Shown: in pieces, positions 43,554-53,939 of the stretch
Layout: each line of letters begins with the position of its first letter
Position numbering within the stretch: position 1 is the stretch's first letter
Origin: Lepidostoma basale
Lineage: Eukaryota; Arthropoda; Insecta; Trichoptera; Lepidostomatidae
Assembly: GCA_022606425.2 (NCBI GenBank)
Contig: JAHDVF020000661.1
Span: 62,001 to 126,000, forward strand
Reading direction: 5' to 3'
DNA length: 64,000 nt
Program-made: the position numbers and the translations under genes
Notes under the pieces: model-generated
Told to the model about the DNA's origin: nothing
Seen by the model: the letters and a program-made list of their open reading frames with translations, nothing else
The model's database searches: none

Positions 43554-44335
43554 TTGATGAATGTCGGAAAGTCAAAGGTGTTAGTTTTTGAAAGGGAAGA
43601 GCAAACGACAGTTTGTAATATAAGTGTAAATGAAGAAAACTTGGAACAGGTGAGGGAATTTGTGTATTTAGGTAGCATTTTCACAGCGGATGGCAAGGAC
43701 AGTGATGTTGAAAGAAGGGTTGGTGCGGGTAACAAAGTGAATGGAGCTTTAAAAGTAGTTATTGGAAACAAGAATTTATCAATGAAAGCGAAAATGGCCG
43801 TTCACAATGGAGTTCTGGTCCCAACCCTTATGTATGGAAGCGAAGCATGGAACTGGCAGAAGAAAGATGAGAGCAGAATAAATGCGGTAGAGATGAGGTC
43901 CCTAAGACGTATGTGCAGTAGAACGATGTACGACAGAATCTCAAATGCTGATATTAGGAAGGAATGTTGAGCGAAATAAGATATTATGAACAAAATTATG
44001 AAGGGTTCGTTGCGTTGGTTCGGACATATGGAGCGCATGGGTGAAGAAAGAATGGTTAAAAAAGTATACGTTAACGATGTAAATGGAGTAAGAAGTCGAG
44101 GTAGACCGAGAAAAACATGGCATGACCAAATTAATCAAATATTAAAGGTTGGTCATGTCAGAAACCGGAAGAATCGACGTGCGTGTATGACTCGATGTAT
44201 GAATGTGGAGGAAGCTAGAGAGGTGTGCCAGGATAGAGTAGTGTGGTGGTCCATTCTCTCTGCCTACCCCTGCGGGGAAACGGCGTGATGGTTTGTTGTT
44301 GCTGTTGTTGTTGTTGTTGTGTTGTTGTATTAAAT
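43554..44335 (+). pseudogene. LINE-A C-terminal region, best-preserved copy
   Basis: The C-terminal quarter of a LINE ORF downstream of the RT catalytic motif: GKSKVLVFEREEQ, VREFVYLGSIFTADG, NGALKVVIGNKNLSMKAKM, LMYGSEAWNWQKKDESR, then RKEC. A single TGA at about 43968 replaces the next codon, and the frame resumes: NKIMKGSLRWFGHMERMGEE, GRPRKTWHDQINQIL, RRACMTRCMNVEEAREV and WSILSAYPCGETA with stop at 44286. FVYLG and the RWFGHMERM block are hallmarks of many arthropod LINEs. The YADD catalytic motif is upstream and missing. The 3' tail is GGTTTG then (TTG)n. Little else is broken, so this is a relatively young insertion. Confidence 0.75.
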
Positions 44336-44639
44336 TCAGTTATTTATAATAATAAAATAATAAGAATGATAATAATCATAATAATAATTAAAACAGTAAT
44401 TAGAAGGAACAATCATACATAATATAGAGTCGATGAATCCTAATATATTAAAGACGATAAACATTATAAGGAAGCTTATTACATTAGTAAGAAAGGGACA
44501 AAAGTGGAAGGTAGTATTAATATTGTATTTTTTTGGTAGATTGTATAAAGGAAAAGTTTTTAATGTACTACATATATACTAAGGGGGAATAAGCTGGAAT
44601 TTGGTTATTTATAACATTCAATTCACGTGCCTTTGCTTT

Positions 44640-44885
44640 AAATTTTCTAAATTTTCTAATTTCTCAAATTTTTTAAAAATTGTTTGCTATATGCGAAAAA
44701 ATCTGTTTTTGGAATTGAAATGATGGTCAAAATTTACACAATGATTCTGTTTTTGTATTAAATGTTGTGTTCATATAACCTCTTCAAAATGATCGACCCG
44801 TCTTTCCAATATACACGGCATCACAATCCTCACAATTAATCTGGAAGATTCCACTTTGGTTGAATATATTGTCGCGAAAAAATAA
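44640..44885 (-). pseudogene. Decayed GIY-YIG endonuclease of a Penelope-like element
   Basis: The minus strand 44854-44788 encodes GIFQINCEDC, DAV and YIGKTGRSF. This is the GIY-YIG signature with the C-x2-C pair characteristic of PLE endonucleases (family form GIYxIxCxxCxxxYIGxTxRxF). A neighbouring frame continues LKRLYEHN, matching the expected R...EH. A third frame gives HCVNFDHHFNSKNRFF. At least two frameshifts and several stops: dead. GIY-YIG nicks target DNA in PLE retrotransposition. The RT domain expected upstream was not found. Confidence 0.7.
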
Positions 44886-45140
44886 AAACACAATTGCGAT
44901 ACATAAAAAAAAGTTTTTAGTTAACAATTTCTAATTCATTTTAAGTATTAAGGCATGCTTCCACGTGAATTATATTCCATTGTAATTAATAATTTTAATT
45001 TTGACTTTTGCACATTTCATGAGCTTAATTCATTTTAAGTATTAATTGTAATTCAATAAAAAGGTGAATTAAATTTAGCTAATAAGTTAACACAACATTT
45101 ATTGATTCTGAGGCGGTACGAAGTTCGTCGGGTCAGCTAG

Positions 45141-45865
45141 TATATATATATATAAGTATATCTAATTAGCGCGATGCATCTGAATTTATGTGTATCTGCG
45201 CTGGAAACTAAAAAATAACAGATAAGTACACATTAATATATGAGTAGAGTGTAAAAAAATATTTTTTGTAGTATAAGTAATATTTTTTATCCATGTGTTT
45301 TTTTCGAGCTCTTTCACTAGGTGGCTTGGATAGTTTGTTTTCGATAGACCATAGGACACGGTTGTGGTCACGGGGCATAAATTAGTCTTTTTATTTTATT
45401 ACCGTAGTTAATGTTGGTGATTCTTTTATTAGGTGTACGTAGGTACCTGGTGTAAGGTTATATTTAGTACTTAATGCTTAATGTGTTATGCACACACATA
45501 CATATTTATACACACACCCGCACTCACACACTTACATACCGAGGACATTAGAGAATACATTTTAGTGTTGGACATAGCTACGTACTTTAAAGGTGTGGGC
45601 AGAAATAACTCCCATTATGTTACTAGTTTTTTTGCCGTTGAAATTATGATAATTTTTCGAATTTACGAGCGGAAAAAAGGTCATTGTTTTAATCAGCTTG
45701 AATCTTTGTAACATCTGGCCGGCATGCTTTTGTTTTTTCCCCAATTTATAAAAAAAAAAAGTATTTCAACCGACACTCATTTGATGAAACATTGGAAAAT
45801 TCGTAGAAAGATTTGAAGAAAGATTCTGCACTTGAGTAAAAAATATTATTAACTGTAAAAACATT
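45141..45865. other. TA microsatellite and AT-rich DNA, no gene
   Basis: A TATATATATATA run follows the Helitron end; a CA-rich patch (CACACCCGCACTCACACAC) lies at 45510-45530. Confidence 0.4.
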
Positions 45866-45869
45866 TTGT

Positions 45870-46225
45870 TTTGAATGTATACAAATACTTGTAGACAAAT
45901 ACTGGATTTTACCCATTGTGGGTTAATCATTTTAAGGATTAATTGTATCTCAATAGAGACGAAGATGCAAATTGTTTTTGGAAACAGAATATGGTGGTCG
46001 AGGCGTTTACAGGACTGTCATTGGTTGGGTTAAGCGATCGCTTATGTAATACAACATTCCCCATTGCGCCCTTCTTACGACCACCACGTCTGACAAATTT
46101 TTGAAAGATGTATATGCTTCTATGTTGAGAAACACTTCACATATTTTTGTTCAATCTACACTAGTGCCATCTATTAAGATTAGATGTAAGCATTAAGCAG
46201 AAAATCTTTTATTAATGCAATGATA
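45870..46225 (+). mobile_element. M element with leader
   Basis: Leader TGAATGTATACAAATACTTG and TGGATTTTACCCATTGTG, then TTAATTGTATCTCAATAGAG, GTTTACAGGACTG and TCATTGGTTGGGTTAAGCG. A close match to the inverted copy at 61141-61605. Confidence 0.65.
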
Positions 46226-46234
46226 GGTCATAAG

Positions 46235-46575
46235 TCATGGATATGACATTTTGTAAATGCCTAAGAAGGGCGAAACATGTCATACATAAATACTATAATA
46301 AAACTCCTTGAAAACTGTCGTTTTTCATACATATTAATAATTTAATATGGATCTTTACATCATTGTTCAAGAAACAATAAATTATGTTATTAACATCTTG
46401 TTAACGTCTACTTTCTAAGAGTTTTATTATAATTTATGCAAATAACATGTTTCGCATGTCTAAGGCATTATCAAATATCTGACAGATGTCATTTACATAA
46501 TTTATAATAAAACTGCTAGAAAACGGACCCATAAAATATATTAAAACTTCTGGAAAACAGACGCATTCACTCAAA
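46235..46575. repeat. J-family copies in both orientations
   Basis: 46258-46325 (+): AAATGCCTAAGAAGGGCGAAAC, ATGTCATACATAAA, AATAAAACTCC. 46410-46570 (-): AGTTTTATTATAATTTATGC, ACATGTTTCGCATGTC, GGCATTATCAAATA, with right arm TAATAAAACTGCTAGAAAAC. Cores decayed. Confidence 0.6.
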
Positions 46576-46746
46576 TTAATTATATGATCAATACAGCTAA
46601 CATTTTTAGGAAATATTCATAATTATGTTATATTATAGTTTGTTTTACAATATATTATATATTACAAAAAAATATTTACTTTCCTAATCCATGAAAAGTT
46701 GAAAAAATCTAAATAACATCATTAACCATATTAATATATTGTAGTA

Positions 46747-47068
46747 CAGTAGAGTCTCGGTTATCCGACCTTCCGAGTTATCCGACCTACCGGGGCAATG
46801 CCCCTTTCTTTTACCCGACTGCACGCATTATATTCGCGCGCCAGGTGACAGTCCTCAGTGCTTACGTAGCTCTTTCGCATGTTTTATTACTTTGCCGTAA
46901 TTGCATTTTGATGTTTTAGTTCGTTACATTCAGTTATGTTACATGTACATATTTGAAAAGTTTTCGATGTGCAAATAAAATTAACACATTTTCAATGTCG
47001 ATTTATCATTTTCCGTGTTATCCGACCTTGCCGTGGCCGGTTTAGGCCGGATAATCGAGACTCTACTA
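46747..47068. mobile_element. pogo/Tigger-like MITE
   Basis: TIR CAGTAGAGTCTCGGTTATCC at the left; the right end reads TAGTAGAGTCTCGATTATCC on the other strand, with a TA duplication on each side (46745-46746; 47069-47070). This terminal text is characteristic of the pogo group of Tc1/mariner. 322 bp, no transposase. Internal TTATCCGACC repeats. Confidence 0.85.
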
Positions 47069-47070
47069 TA

Positions 47071-47660
47071 CGTGTATTTTTTACAACTCCAAATCTAATA
47101 AAACATTTTATTTTTGACATCAGAAAAACTAATTTGACTTTGATATGACTCAAGCAATTGGAATGTAAAAAAATGCATTTAAAATATACAATATAATTTA
47201 TTTTGTTGTGTTTAAAAGCTTTCAAACTATTTACACTTAATAAATAACACCATTTTCCAGGCGAAATTTCAAACAGTGTTTTTAGATTTTTAAAATATTA
47301 TTTTTATCCTAAATAATGACTGTGATAACATCGCACCTTGATTATAAGTGACATTGCTTAATGTTATGGCAGACATATTTATGTCATATGTGGCTATTCG
47401 GAATAATAAATTGCTACAGGTTGTCTTTGGATTCCAAATTTAAACTATGCGTGTTAAACACGGTGAAGTTTTCCGTTTAAAATATTAAAGTAATTTGACA
47501 AAAGTTTTGAATTTTTGTTGTTGTGATGTGTGAACGCAATAAATTTTCTTCTGATAAATTATATTCTATAAGTTTAAAATAATCCAAGAGCACGAAATAT
47601 AAATATTCGTATATTACATAATAGTGAAGTGGAAAATTTCTTGTTGGAAGTTAAAAATTA
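47071..47660. other. AT-rich stretch, no gene
   Basis: No motif found. Confidence 0.4.
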
Positions 47661-47664
47661 TAAC

Positions 47665-48105
47665 TAACTAACCATCACGCCGTCTCCCCGAAGGGTTAGG
47701 CAGAAAGAATGGACTGCCGCACTTTTCTTTCCTGGCATATATCTCTCGCTTCCTCAACATTCATACATCGTGTCATGCACGTGCGTCGATTTCTCTGACT
47801 CCTCACATGGCCAAAATTATTTTCACAAAAAAATGCAAATTTTGTTTTTCGGTATTAATTCGATAAAGCTCTATTATTTAATTAATATAAAATAAAAGCT
47901 CGACGGTTTTTTGGTTTTACATTGATTTATTTAAATAATTAATTTTTTCGGCAGATGCCTATTGGTGGCGATGAGGTTCGCAACCCATCACACCGCGTCT
48001 CCCGCTGGGGCGAAAAGAGAAGGATGGGGTGCCGCATCGGTTAAAGTGTGGCATTCCATTATTTATGCTAACCCCTTCGGAGAGACGGCGTGATGGTTGA
48101 TATAA
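47665..48105. mobile_element. LINE-A 3' end (-) and SINE-X 3' part (+)
   Basis: 47665-47815 (-): AACTAACCATCACGCCGTCT to ATGCACGTGCGTCGATTTC. 47950-48105 (+): GATGAGGTTCGCAACCCATC, AAAGTGTGGCATTCCATT, GAGACGGCGTGATGGTTG. The SINE-X copy lacks its AT-rich body. Confidence 0.6.
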
Positions 48106-48795
48106 TTATAATGCTATGATTTTGCTATCTTCTGGTCTGACCAGAAGATGGCAGCAAGCTGCCGAAGCCGGTCGGCGTTACACACCCATTCAATTATTAC
48201 ATTTTTAATAGTAGTTCAAAACAGTTCCTTCACAGTTCTAAATAGGTAGATTTACTATGCCAGTGTTTCTCAAACTTTTTATGGTTGCAACCCCCAACAT
48301 AAAAGAAGTTTAAAACGCATCTAAAAATAAGGCGAATTTAGTAAAACATAAAAAATAATGTTAGACCCTTCGACAATAAGTTGTACCCTGTATTGTTCCT
48401 TGAATTCAAATCTTAAACGTTTTTTGTTTTCTATTGACTACCCCGTCATAAAAATTAATTATAATAAAAACACATTTTTTTCATTTGATTCGAAATTATC
48501 ACTTTATACTACTGTATCGCTAAAATTATTTGTATAAAGGTATTTATTTATGTAAAAGTATTTTTGTGGAATGCCTTTATAAATATATGATCGAAACGAT
48601 ATGTTTTAGTGTGTATTGTTTATAACATTTACGTAGACCATGAAAAGATGCGTCAATATTTGTGTAACATATTTAGGGTGACCACATATTAATATTATTT
48701 TATAAATTAATCAGTAAAAAGTGTTCGTTTATTTTTATAGTAATTTGTATGCTCTGGCTTACAAAACATGTTATTCCCGAAAGCTAAAATAAAAC
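48106..48795. other. hAT end and AT-rich DNA
   Basis: 48264 opens CAGTGTTTCTCAAACTTTTT followed by GGTTGCAACCCCC, the classic hAT terminus. The other end was not located with certainty. At 48135-48165 GACCAGAAGATGGCAGCAAG is unassigned. Rest AT-rich without genes. Confidence 0.45.
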
Positions 48796-48799
48796 TTGT

Positions 48800-48925
48800 A
48801 GATAACTTGAACTTGGACTTGAATTTCATGGCTTAGAGGTTCAGCTCTAATGACTTTTCATCTAACTTATGTTAGAAACATTATTGGAAATATGATTAGG
48901 TGGTCGTTTTATGCGGGGGCTAGAT
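48800..48925 (-). mobile_element. Jockey-like LINE 3' end
   Basis: Inverted tail ACTTGAACTTGGACTTGA, then GGTTCAGCTCTAATGACTT and TTTTATGCGGGGGC. A short, diverged copy. Confidence 0.55.
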
Positions 48926-49044
48926 GATATACCAATATTTTATATGTTAAAGTTTCTGAATCATTAATGTTAATGTGATTCAATAAATTTGTATATTTGA
49001 TTAATGTTTCGCATTTACGTACACTATGAAATAATCCCTTCGAT

Positions 49045-49140
49045 TATATTTTTATGAATTAACATATTTATTTTCGGAAGAACGATTAAAAAGATGAAGA
49101 TGTAAAACCTCCGAAACAAGTCGTAAAAAGTTAATTAAAA
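49045..49140 (+). repeat. Possible decayed ribozyme-like repeat
   Basis: AGATGAAGATGTAAAACCTCCGAAACAAG then GTCGTAAAAAGTTAATT; the inverse phrase GAATTAACATATTTATTTTCGG lies at 49046. GAAAC-AAGUC fits the right half of the motif, but the left half is ATGAAGA, not CTGAAGA. Weak. Confidence 0.25.
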
Positions 49141-49154
49141 AATCATCTTTAACT

Positions 49155-49470
49155 ACAGTGTCTTCATCATCATCATCATCATCATCAGCCGTCTGTCATC
49201 CACTGCTGAATGTAGGCCTCTCCCAAAGCATGCCACCGCCCCCTATCCATTGCCGCTCCCATCCATCTATGTCCAGCAATCCTCTTCAGATCGTCGGTCC
49301 ATCGGGCAGGGGGACGTCCAACTCTGCGGAATCCTGTACGCGGTCTCCACTCCCGAACCCGTCTCCCCCATCGGCCGTCGCTTCTCTGACAGATATGGCC
49401 AGCCTATCGCCACTTTAGCCCGCCCATCCTCAGAGCCACCTCAGTCACCTTGGTTTGTTGACGAATAAAT
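49155..49470 (-). mobile_element. RTE-like LINE 3' end with (ATG)n tail
   Basis: A CATCATCATCATCATCATC run is the inverted tail. The minus strand encodes VGRPPARWTDDLKRIAGHRW and, after a shift, HALGEAYIQQWMTDG. GRPPxRWxDDxKRxAG...W......EAYIQQW is a widespread arthropod LINE C-terminus. The plus-strand ORFs with poly-Ser and Pro are antisense. Confidence 0.75.
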
Positions 49471-49599
49471 TCGTTTCTAAATCTGTCCCTTAAGATTATT
49501 CCGAGCATGGCTCTTTCCATGGCAGTGTCTTAAGTATATCAAAAATTCCTTTGATTCTGCTATACACTTTTATTTTTTTAAGATTGAAAGATGAAACCA

Positions 49600-49860
49600 C
49601 ATTCACGAAAGTAATGTTATGAACAAAATAATGAAAGGATCATTTAGATGGCTTGGACTCGACTTGGATTGGATGTAAATAATGAGTAAAGAAAGAACGG
49701 TAAAAAAAGTATTTGTTAACGATGCAAACGGAACTAGAAACAGAGGAAAACCGAGGAAAACATGGCATGATCAATCAAATCAAATATTGAATGGAGTCGG
49801 CGAAATGGACGTGCGTGTTTGACACGATGCATGAATTTTGGGGAAGTAAGAGAAGTATGA
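49600..49860 (+). mobile_element. LINE-A fragment
   Basis: AAGTAATGTTATGAACAAAA, GGATCATTTAGATGGCTTGG, AACGATGCAAACGGAACTAG and ATGGCATGATCAATCAAATC give the NKIMKGSFRWLG ... NDANGTRN ... WHDQ order. Ends before the tail. Strongly diverged. Confidence 0.6.
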
Positions 49861-50435
49861 ATTCCGCCATACTTAGCAGCTATAATAATGTTCAATCTTC
49901 ATCATATCAGTACCTGACGAATAGTCCTCCTGTCATCATTTGACCCGTTGACCCATCCCAACTATCAATGACGTGCATTCATTACAAGATGTACGGAAAA
50001 AGCAATAAAAAAGTACATCAATTAATCATAATTTTGAATTGGTGATTGATGGAAAAAAAATATTAAATAATCAATCAAAAAAGTACCTCAATTATGACGA
50101 TCAGCTCACATATGAAAATCTTAAAACAAAAAAATCATTAATTTAATATTTTTGAGCGATTTTTTAGAAATTCTGTGGAGAAAAAAAAACGTACCGCTGA
50201 CCACCTATTGGATGTGCGTTGTTTCTTTCTCTCTAGTTTATATAGTACATATGAGTCAGAGGCACTATTCATCGTACAGAAGGTATTTAATTTGGACCAT
50301 TTGTGAGTGACCTTTTCGGCGACTACGATCGTCGTTAGGATTTCTCGATGATATTGTGGACAACGTTATATATATTTTTTACATTGTTTTTTGAAACACG
50401 TCAACATTAACTGTTACAATTTAAAACAATGTTAT
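49861..50435. other. No gene seen
   Basis: Mixed AT-rich DNA; a tandem phrase AATCAATCAAAAAAGTACCTC / CATCAATTAATCATAATT hints at local duplication near 49990-50100. Confidence 0.3.
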
Positions 50436-50439
50436 TAAT

Positions 50440-50560
50440 TGTCGCGATAGCTGTTTCGCCAACCGATATTGGCATCATCGGGTGTTACAAACGACTAAAG
50501 ATACAAAGATATTATTGTTGGTGAAACAGCTGTCGCGACAAATAATAAAACTATAATGTG
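50440..50560. mobile_element. B-family palindrome with hammerhead-like core
   Basis: The left side (minus-strand core) reads CCGATGA, extra T, GCC-AATATCGGTT-GGC, GAAAC, AGCTAT, C, GCGAC. The right side (plus) repeats GGTGAAACAGCTGTCGCGAC at 50520-50539. In the left core CTGATGA has become CCGATGA and stem III AGCTGT has become AGCTAT, both expected to weaken it; the right side has an intact 3' half only. Confidence 0.55.
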
Positions 50561-50690
50561 ATGCCATAACACTTTTCAAAATTTTAACAGTTAATATTAT
50601 ATATTATGATAATCAAACATTTACAGTAATCTCTTATTCATTTACAGTAATCTCTTGATGGATGTCCATTTGAAATAATAATGAAATAAA

Positions 50691-50860
50691 ACGATGTTTT
50701 TTTTAAACTATTTCCACTTTTGTCTTTATTTCGACAGCGACCAGTTTCGGCAGGCTCGCTGGCATCGATAGAATAGTCTGTCGATGCCAGCGAGCCTGCC
50801 GAAACTGGTCGCTGTCGAAATAAAGACAAAAGTGGAAGTAGTTAAAAAATCGTTTTATTT
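50691..50860. mobile_element. K-family palindrome
   Basis: Arms of about 70 bp (TTTCCACTTTTGTCTTTATT, CGACAGCGACCAGTTTCGGC inverted as GCCGAAACTGGTCGCTGTCG, AATAAAGACAAAAGTGG) around a short centre TAGAATAGTC. The plus-strand core is CTGTCGA, T, GCCAG-CGAGC-CTGCC, GAAAC, TGGT, C. GAAAC and GUC are intact, but CTGTCGA breaks the invariant A after CUG. Direct repeats ATTTACAGTAATCTCTT (50620 and 50640) lie just upstream. Confidence 0.6.
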
Positions 50861-50969
50861 AATTATTAGTTAATGAATAATTTTTAAAAGACAGTGGGTT
50901 ATTTTAAATGTGGCTCAATTAGCCAAGCCTAGTGAATAACTTATACAGATTGCACACCACTGTCAAATA

Positions 50970-51300
50970 TTATACTATTGATGATACATGTTCAAGTACT
51001 GCATTTTAAATACAGATGTGTTTATTCAATTTCAAGCACTATCAAATATTTTATAGCGATTAATTTTATCTTCATCTCGATTGATTCAGTAGCCTATAGC
51101 GCGGATGCTGTGTTTGTTTATCGATATTCATCCGAGATCCACCGATCGCGCGAGATGTCAACACGTCGAGTGTGCCGGACTGGATGCTGTAGACCGGAGT
51201 GCGAGGGGACGATGTTTGTCTTCGCCGCTCTTAACGAGCCGTGTCAATATTATGCCCGTCCGTTAATTTTGTTGCGAAATATTACTTAAAACTAACTGTG
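50970..51300 (+). other. GC-rich single-copy island with 103-aa ORF
   Basis: The ORF 50978-51289 contains VCRTGCCRPECEGTMFVFAA in its 3' half, which lies in a GC-rich block (GATCCACCGATCGCGCGAGA; AGACCGGAGTGCGAGGGGAC). The 5' half is AT-rich and looks non-coding. No domain recognised. Possible exon or regulatory island. Confidence 0.3.
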
Positions 51301-51529
51301 TGAAACACTTTACGATGCTTCCAAATCGAATGCTAAATCTTTTTGAATTCGTAAACATTTACGCAGTAAGGCAGCCACACATAAACGAGCCTCGCTTGGT
51401 GCTTAGAGCTACTCTATTAGCAAGATTACATATCCTAACTAACCAACGTATAGCTTACTAACGCGATGGCGTTATGACTACGTGATTTTATAGCTAAAAA
51501 CAAGAAGTATATTTTGTTACCTTGATGAA

Positions 51530-51700
51530 GAAAAGGTTGTCATGTCAGAAGCCGGAAGAATCGATGTGCGTGTATGACTCGCTGTATGAATGTGGAGGAA
51601 GCTAGAGAGGTATGTCAGGATAGAGTAGTGTGGCGGTCCATTCTCTCTGCCTACCCCTGCGGGGAAACGGCGTGATGGTTTGTTTGTTTGTTTTTGATGA
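51530..51700 (+). mobile_element. LINE-A 3' end, TTTG-tailed
   Basis: GGTTGTCATGTCAGAAGCCG, GTATGACTCGCTGTATGAAT, TTCTCTCTGCCTACCCCTGC and the tail GGTTTGTTTGTTTGTTTT. Very similar in length and text to the end of 56628-57125. Confidence 0.7.
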
Positions 51701-51964
51701 AGCTCTGCTTGGAGGGAAACCAGGGCATAAAAAGCTACCTAATGTTGTTGATTGCAATTTCTTGGTAGATTGTAAAAAAATAATAATATGTAATTATTTA
51801 TTTATATTCTACTTTTTTTTAAATTTTGATCGGTTTCTGCAGCTGGTTGTCGACAGGTAGAACCGGTCGAAACTAAAAAAACATGAAATAGAACTAAATG
51901 AATAATACATTATAAAATATTTTTTAGTAAAGTGATATTTTTTAATTATTTACAAAATAATATG

Positions 51965-52105
51965 ATATTAATCGTGTGGTGGTCTAGGGGATAGAACGCT
52001 TGGCTCCTGATCCAGGGGACTTGGGTTCAAGCCTGGACACGACCAGATTCCTTCTTCATAATAATGAGCTATTTTCTGCTCACATTGAAGATTGTAATAA
52101 TAAAT
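51965..52105 (+). mobile_element. tRNA-derived SINE (family S2)
   Basis: A-box TGGTCTAGGGG (fits TRGYNNANNNG) at about 51978, then CGCTTGGCTCCTGATCCAGG and B-box GGTTCAAGCC. The tail region continues CCTTCTTCATAATAATGAGC to AATAATAAATTCTAATATC. The other S2 copy is 1308-1405. Confidence 0.7.
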
Positions 52106-52109
52106 TCTA

Positions 52110-53080
52110 ATATCATTGATTTAAATCCTTGGTATTAGTCTTTTTTTTTTAAAAAAAAAAAAAAAAAATTCTTTGAGTAATTAATTTATTGAATGTTGTT
52201 TCTGAAAAAACAATGTTATTTTTCATTGTAAACGCCTTTGTGTTCGAATATTCTAAGTGATTTAACATTCAGTCTTCCGTTTAATTAAAGTTTAACCCTC
52301 TCTTCAGCGTATTTTACGATATGAGTGAAAGAGGGGCAGATAATATAATATAAGTGTATTTATTGTATAATATTGCATGTGTAAGTTTATTCAAAGTAAA
52401 CCATTTAACTAATTAAAATATTGCAATGTTTCATTTGAATAAATTACAATTATAATTAGAAATTCGATATTATTAACATTTAGTTTGCAACATTATAGTT
52501 TAACTGTTCTCTACAAATTGATTGCTTTTATGATTTATTAGTAATAAATTCTATTAATTAATAAAGAGCTTGTCTCGGTGGAAATGTTGACACTTTTGAA
52601 ACCAGTTGGCAAAAGGTTAAGGTAAATGTAAAGGTTCAAAAGCTTTTTTTAACCTATTGTGCCCACAACCTTCTTTACAATAATTTGAAGATTGCATTTT
52701 GATTTTATGGATTTTTTGTAATAAAATTTATATCTACATTATGCATTATATTAAAAAAAAAAATTCATAGTGCCCATCGTACTTTGGAGTGATATGGCCA
52801 ATGGGAATCATATGTCATAATGTCATTTGACATAATGTCTGTGTATGATTCCTGACAGCTATAAAATCTTAAGTGAATTTTTGGCCTAATAAGTAATGTA
52901 AATACATATTATAATCGAAATGGAACCCTTTACATAGTAATATTCGGACTTTCGCGATAGCAGGTCTGTCCACCTGGAATATACTCCCTGCTCACCTCAG
53001 ATACATTGACAATCCGACAGATTTTAAATCTAACATAAAAAAACACCCTTTCAAAATATAAACTAAAATATTTAAAACCA
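52110..53080. other. AT-rich stretch, no gene
   Basis: A T-run followed by an A-run at 52141-52169 forms a perfect T/A hairpin. 52790-52850 contains GTCATAATGTCATTTGACAT, a small palindrome. Nothing coding. Confidence 0.4.
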
Positions 53081-53086
53081 ATACCA

Positions 53087-53560
53087 ACTAACTAATCTCT
53101 CCCCGGAGGGGTAGGCAGAAAGAATGGACCACCACACTGTTCTGTCCTGACATAATTCTCTCGATTCCTCTACATTAATATATCTTGTCATGCACACACG
53201 TCGATTTCTCTGACTCCTCACGTGACCGACAATAAATAGATATTTGACTAATTTGATCGTGACACGTTTTCCTCGGCCTTCCTCTATTTCTAGCTGCGTT
53301 CAAGTCGTTTACATATATACTTTCTTCACCATTCTCTCTTCTCTAATTCTTTCCATGTGTCCAAACCATCTTGGCGACCCTTTCATTATTTTGTTCATAA
53401 CACTTTCATTCGCAACGAATTCACTTTTTATTCTTACATTTGACACTTTTACATCATATACAGATTTACCACACATTCGTCTTAGAGATCTCATTTCTAT
53501 TGCATTTATTCTACTTTCATCCTTCTACAACCAATATCTGATCGCTATTGTCATTTGCAA
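53087..53560 (-). mobile_element. LINE-A C-terminal fragment
   Basis: Starts ACTAATCTCTCCCCGGAGG. The minus strand includes EMRSLRRMCGKSVYD, NKIMKGSPRWFGHMERI and the GRP block. Lacks the end of the tail. Substitutions but few shifts in 53490-53310. Confidence 0.65.
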
Positions 53561-53935
53561 CTCCCATGACTAAATAATATTGTCTTAGTGCCCTTGAGGT
53601 GAGTTACTTATGAAAACGGCGCTATACAAATGGGCCTAATAATTATTATTATAAATTAAATATGAAGTACCCATACAGTAAAGTATGAAGTAATCGTTTG
53701 GACAGATAATTGCCCTGGAAGGAATCATAACTCATTTCGCCCAAATATACATATAGGTACGACATTATGGCTCTCGGGTACAGATATAATCAGTGCTTAA
53801 AACTAGGTATTGTGTATAGGCTCATAAATCCTTAGAATATATTCTTGAAACAGCGCGTTGGTCTGAATTTGAGTGCTCGATATACGAAAGGTATTGTATA
53901 TACTTTATGAAGCATGTTTAAGCGTTATAATTCAA
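53561..53935. other. No gene seen
   Basis: GTCTTAGTGCCCTTGAGGTG followed by TGCCCTGGAAGGAATCATAA; no motif recognised. Confidence 0.3.
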
Positions 53936-53939
53936 AATG

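Larger units (their letters stand above)
42723..45140 (+). mobile_element. Helitron, 2.4 kb, non-autonomous with nested inserts
   Basis: Starts TCTATATATATAAAACAAAG and the typical GTGTTAGTTACACCATTTAT / CGAGAACGGCTGGACC text. It ends GAAGTTCGTCGGGTCAGCTAG with a small ACGAA/TTCGT hairpin just upstream of CTAG. The flanking bases are A (42722) and T (45141), the Helitron insertion rule. No Rep/helicase domain is present. Inside are a LINE-A insertion, an acidic ORF and a decayed PLE endonuclease segment. Confidence 0.75.

Noticed and set aside
49158..49468. Ser/Pro-rich ORFs on the plus strand
   Set aside because: Antisense to a recognisable LINE C-terminus (GRPPARWTDDLKRIAG) and its microsatellite tail.
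52141..52169. T-run/A-run as a terminator
   Set aside because: A simple T/A tract in a eukaryotic repeat-rich stretch with no gene ending nearby.
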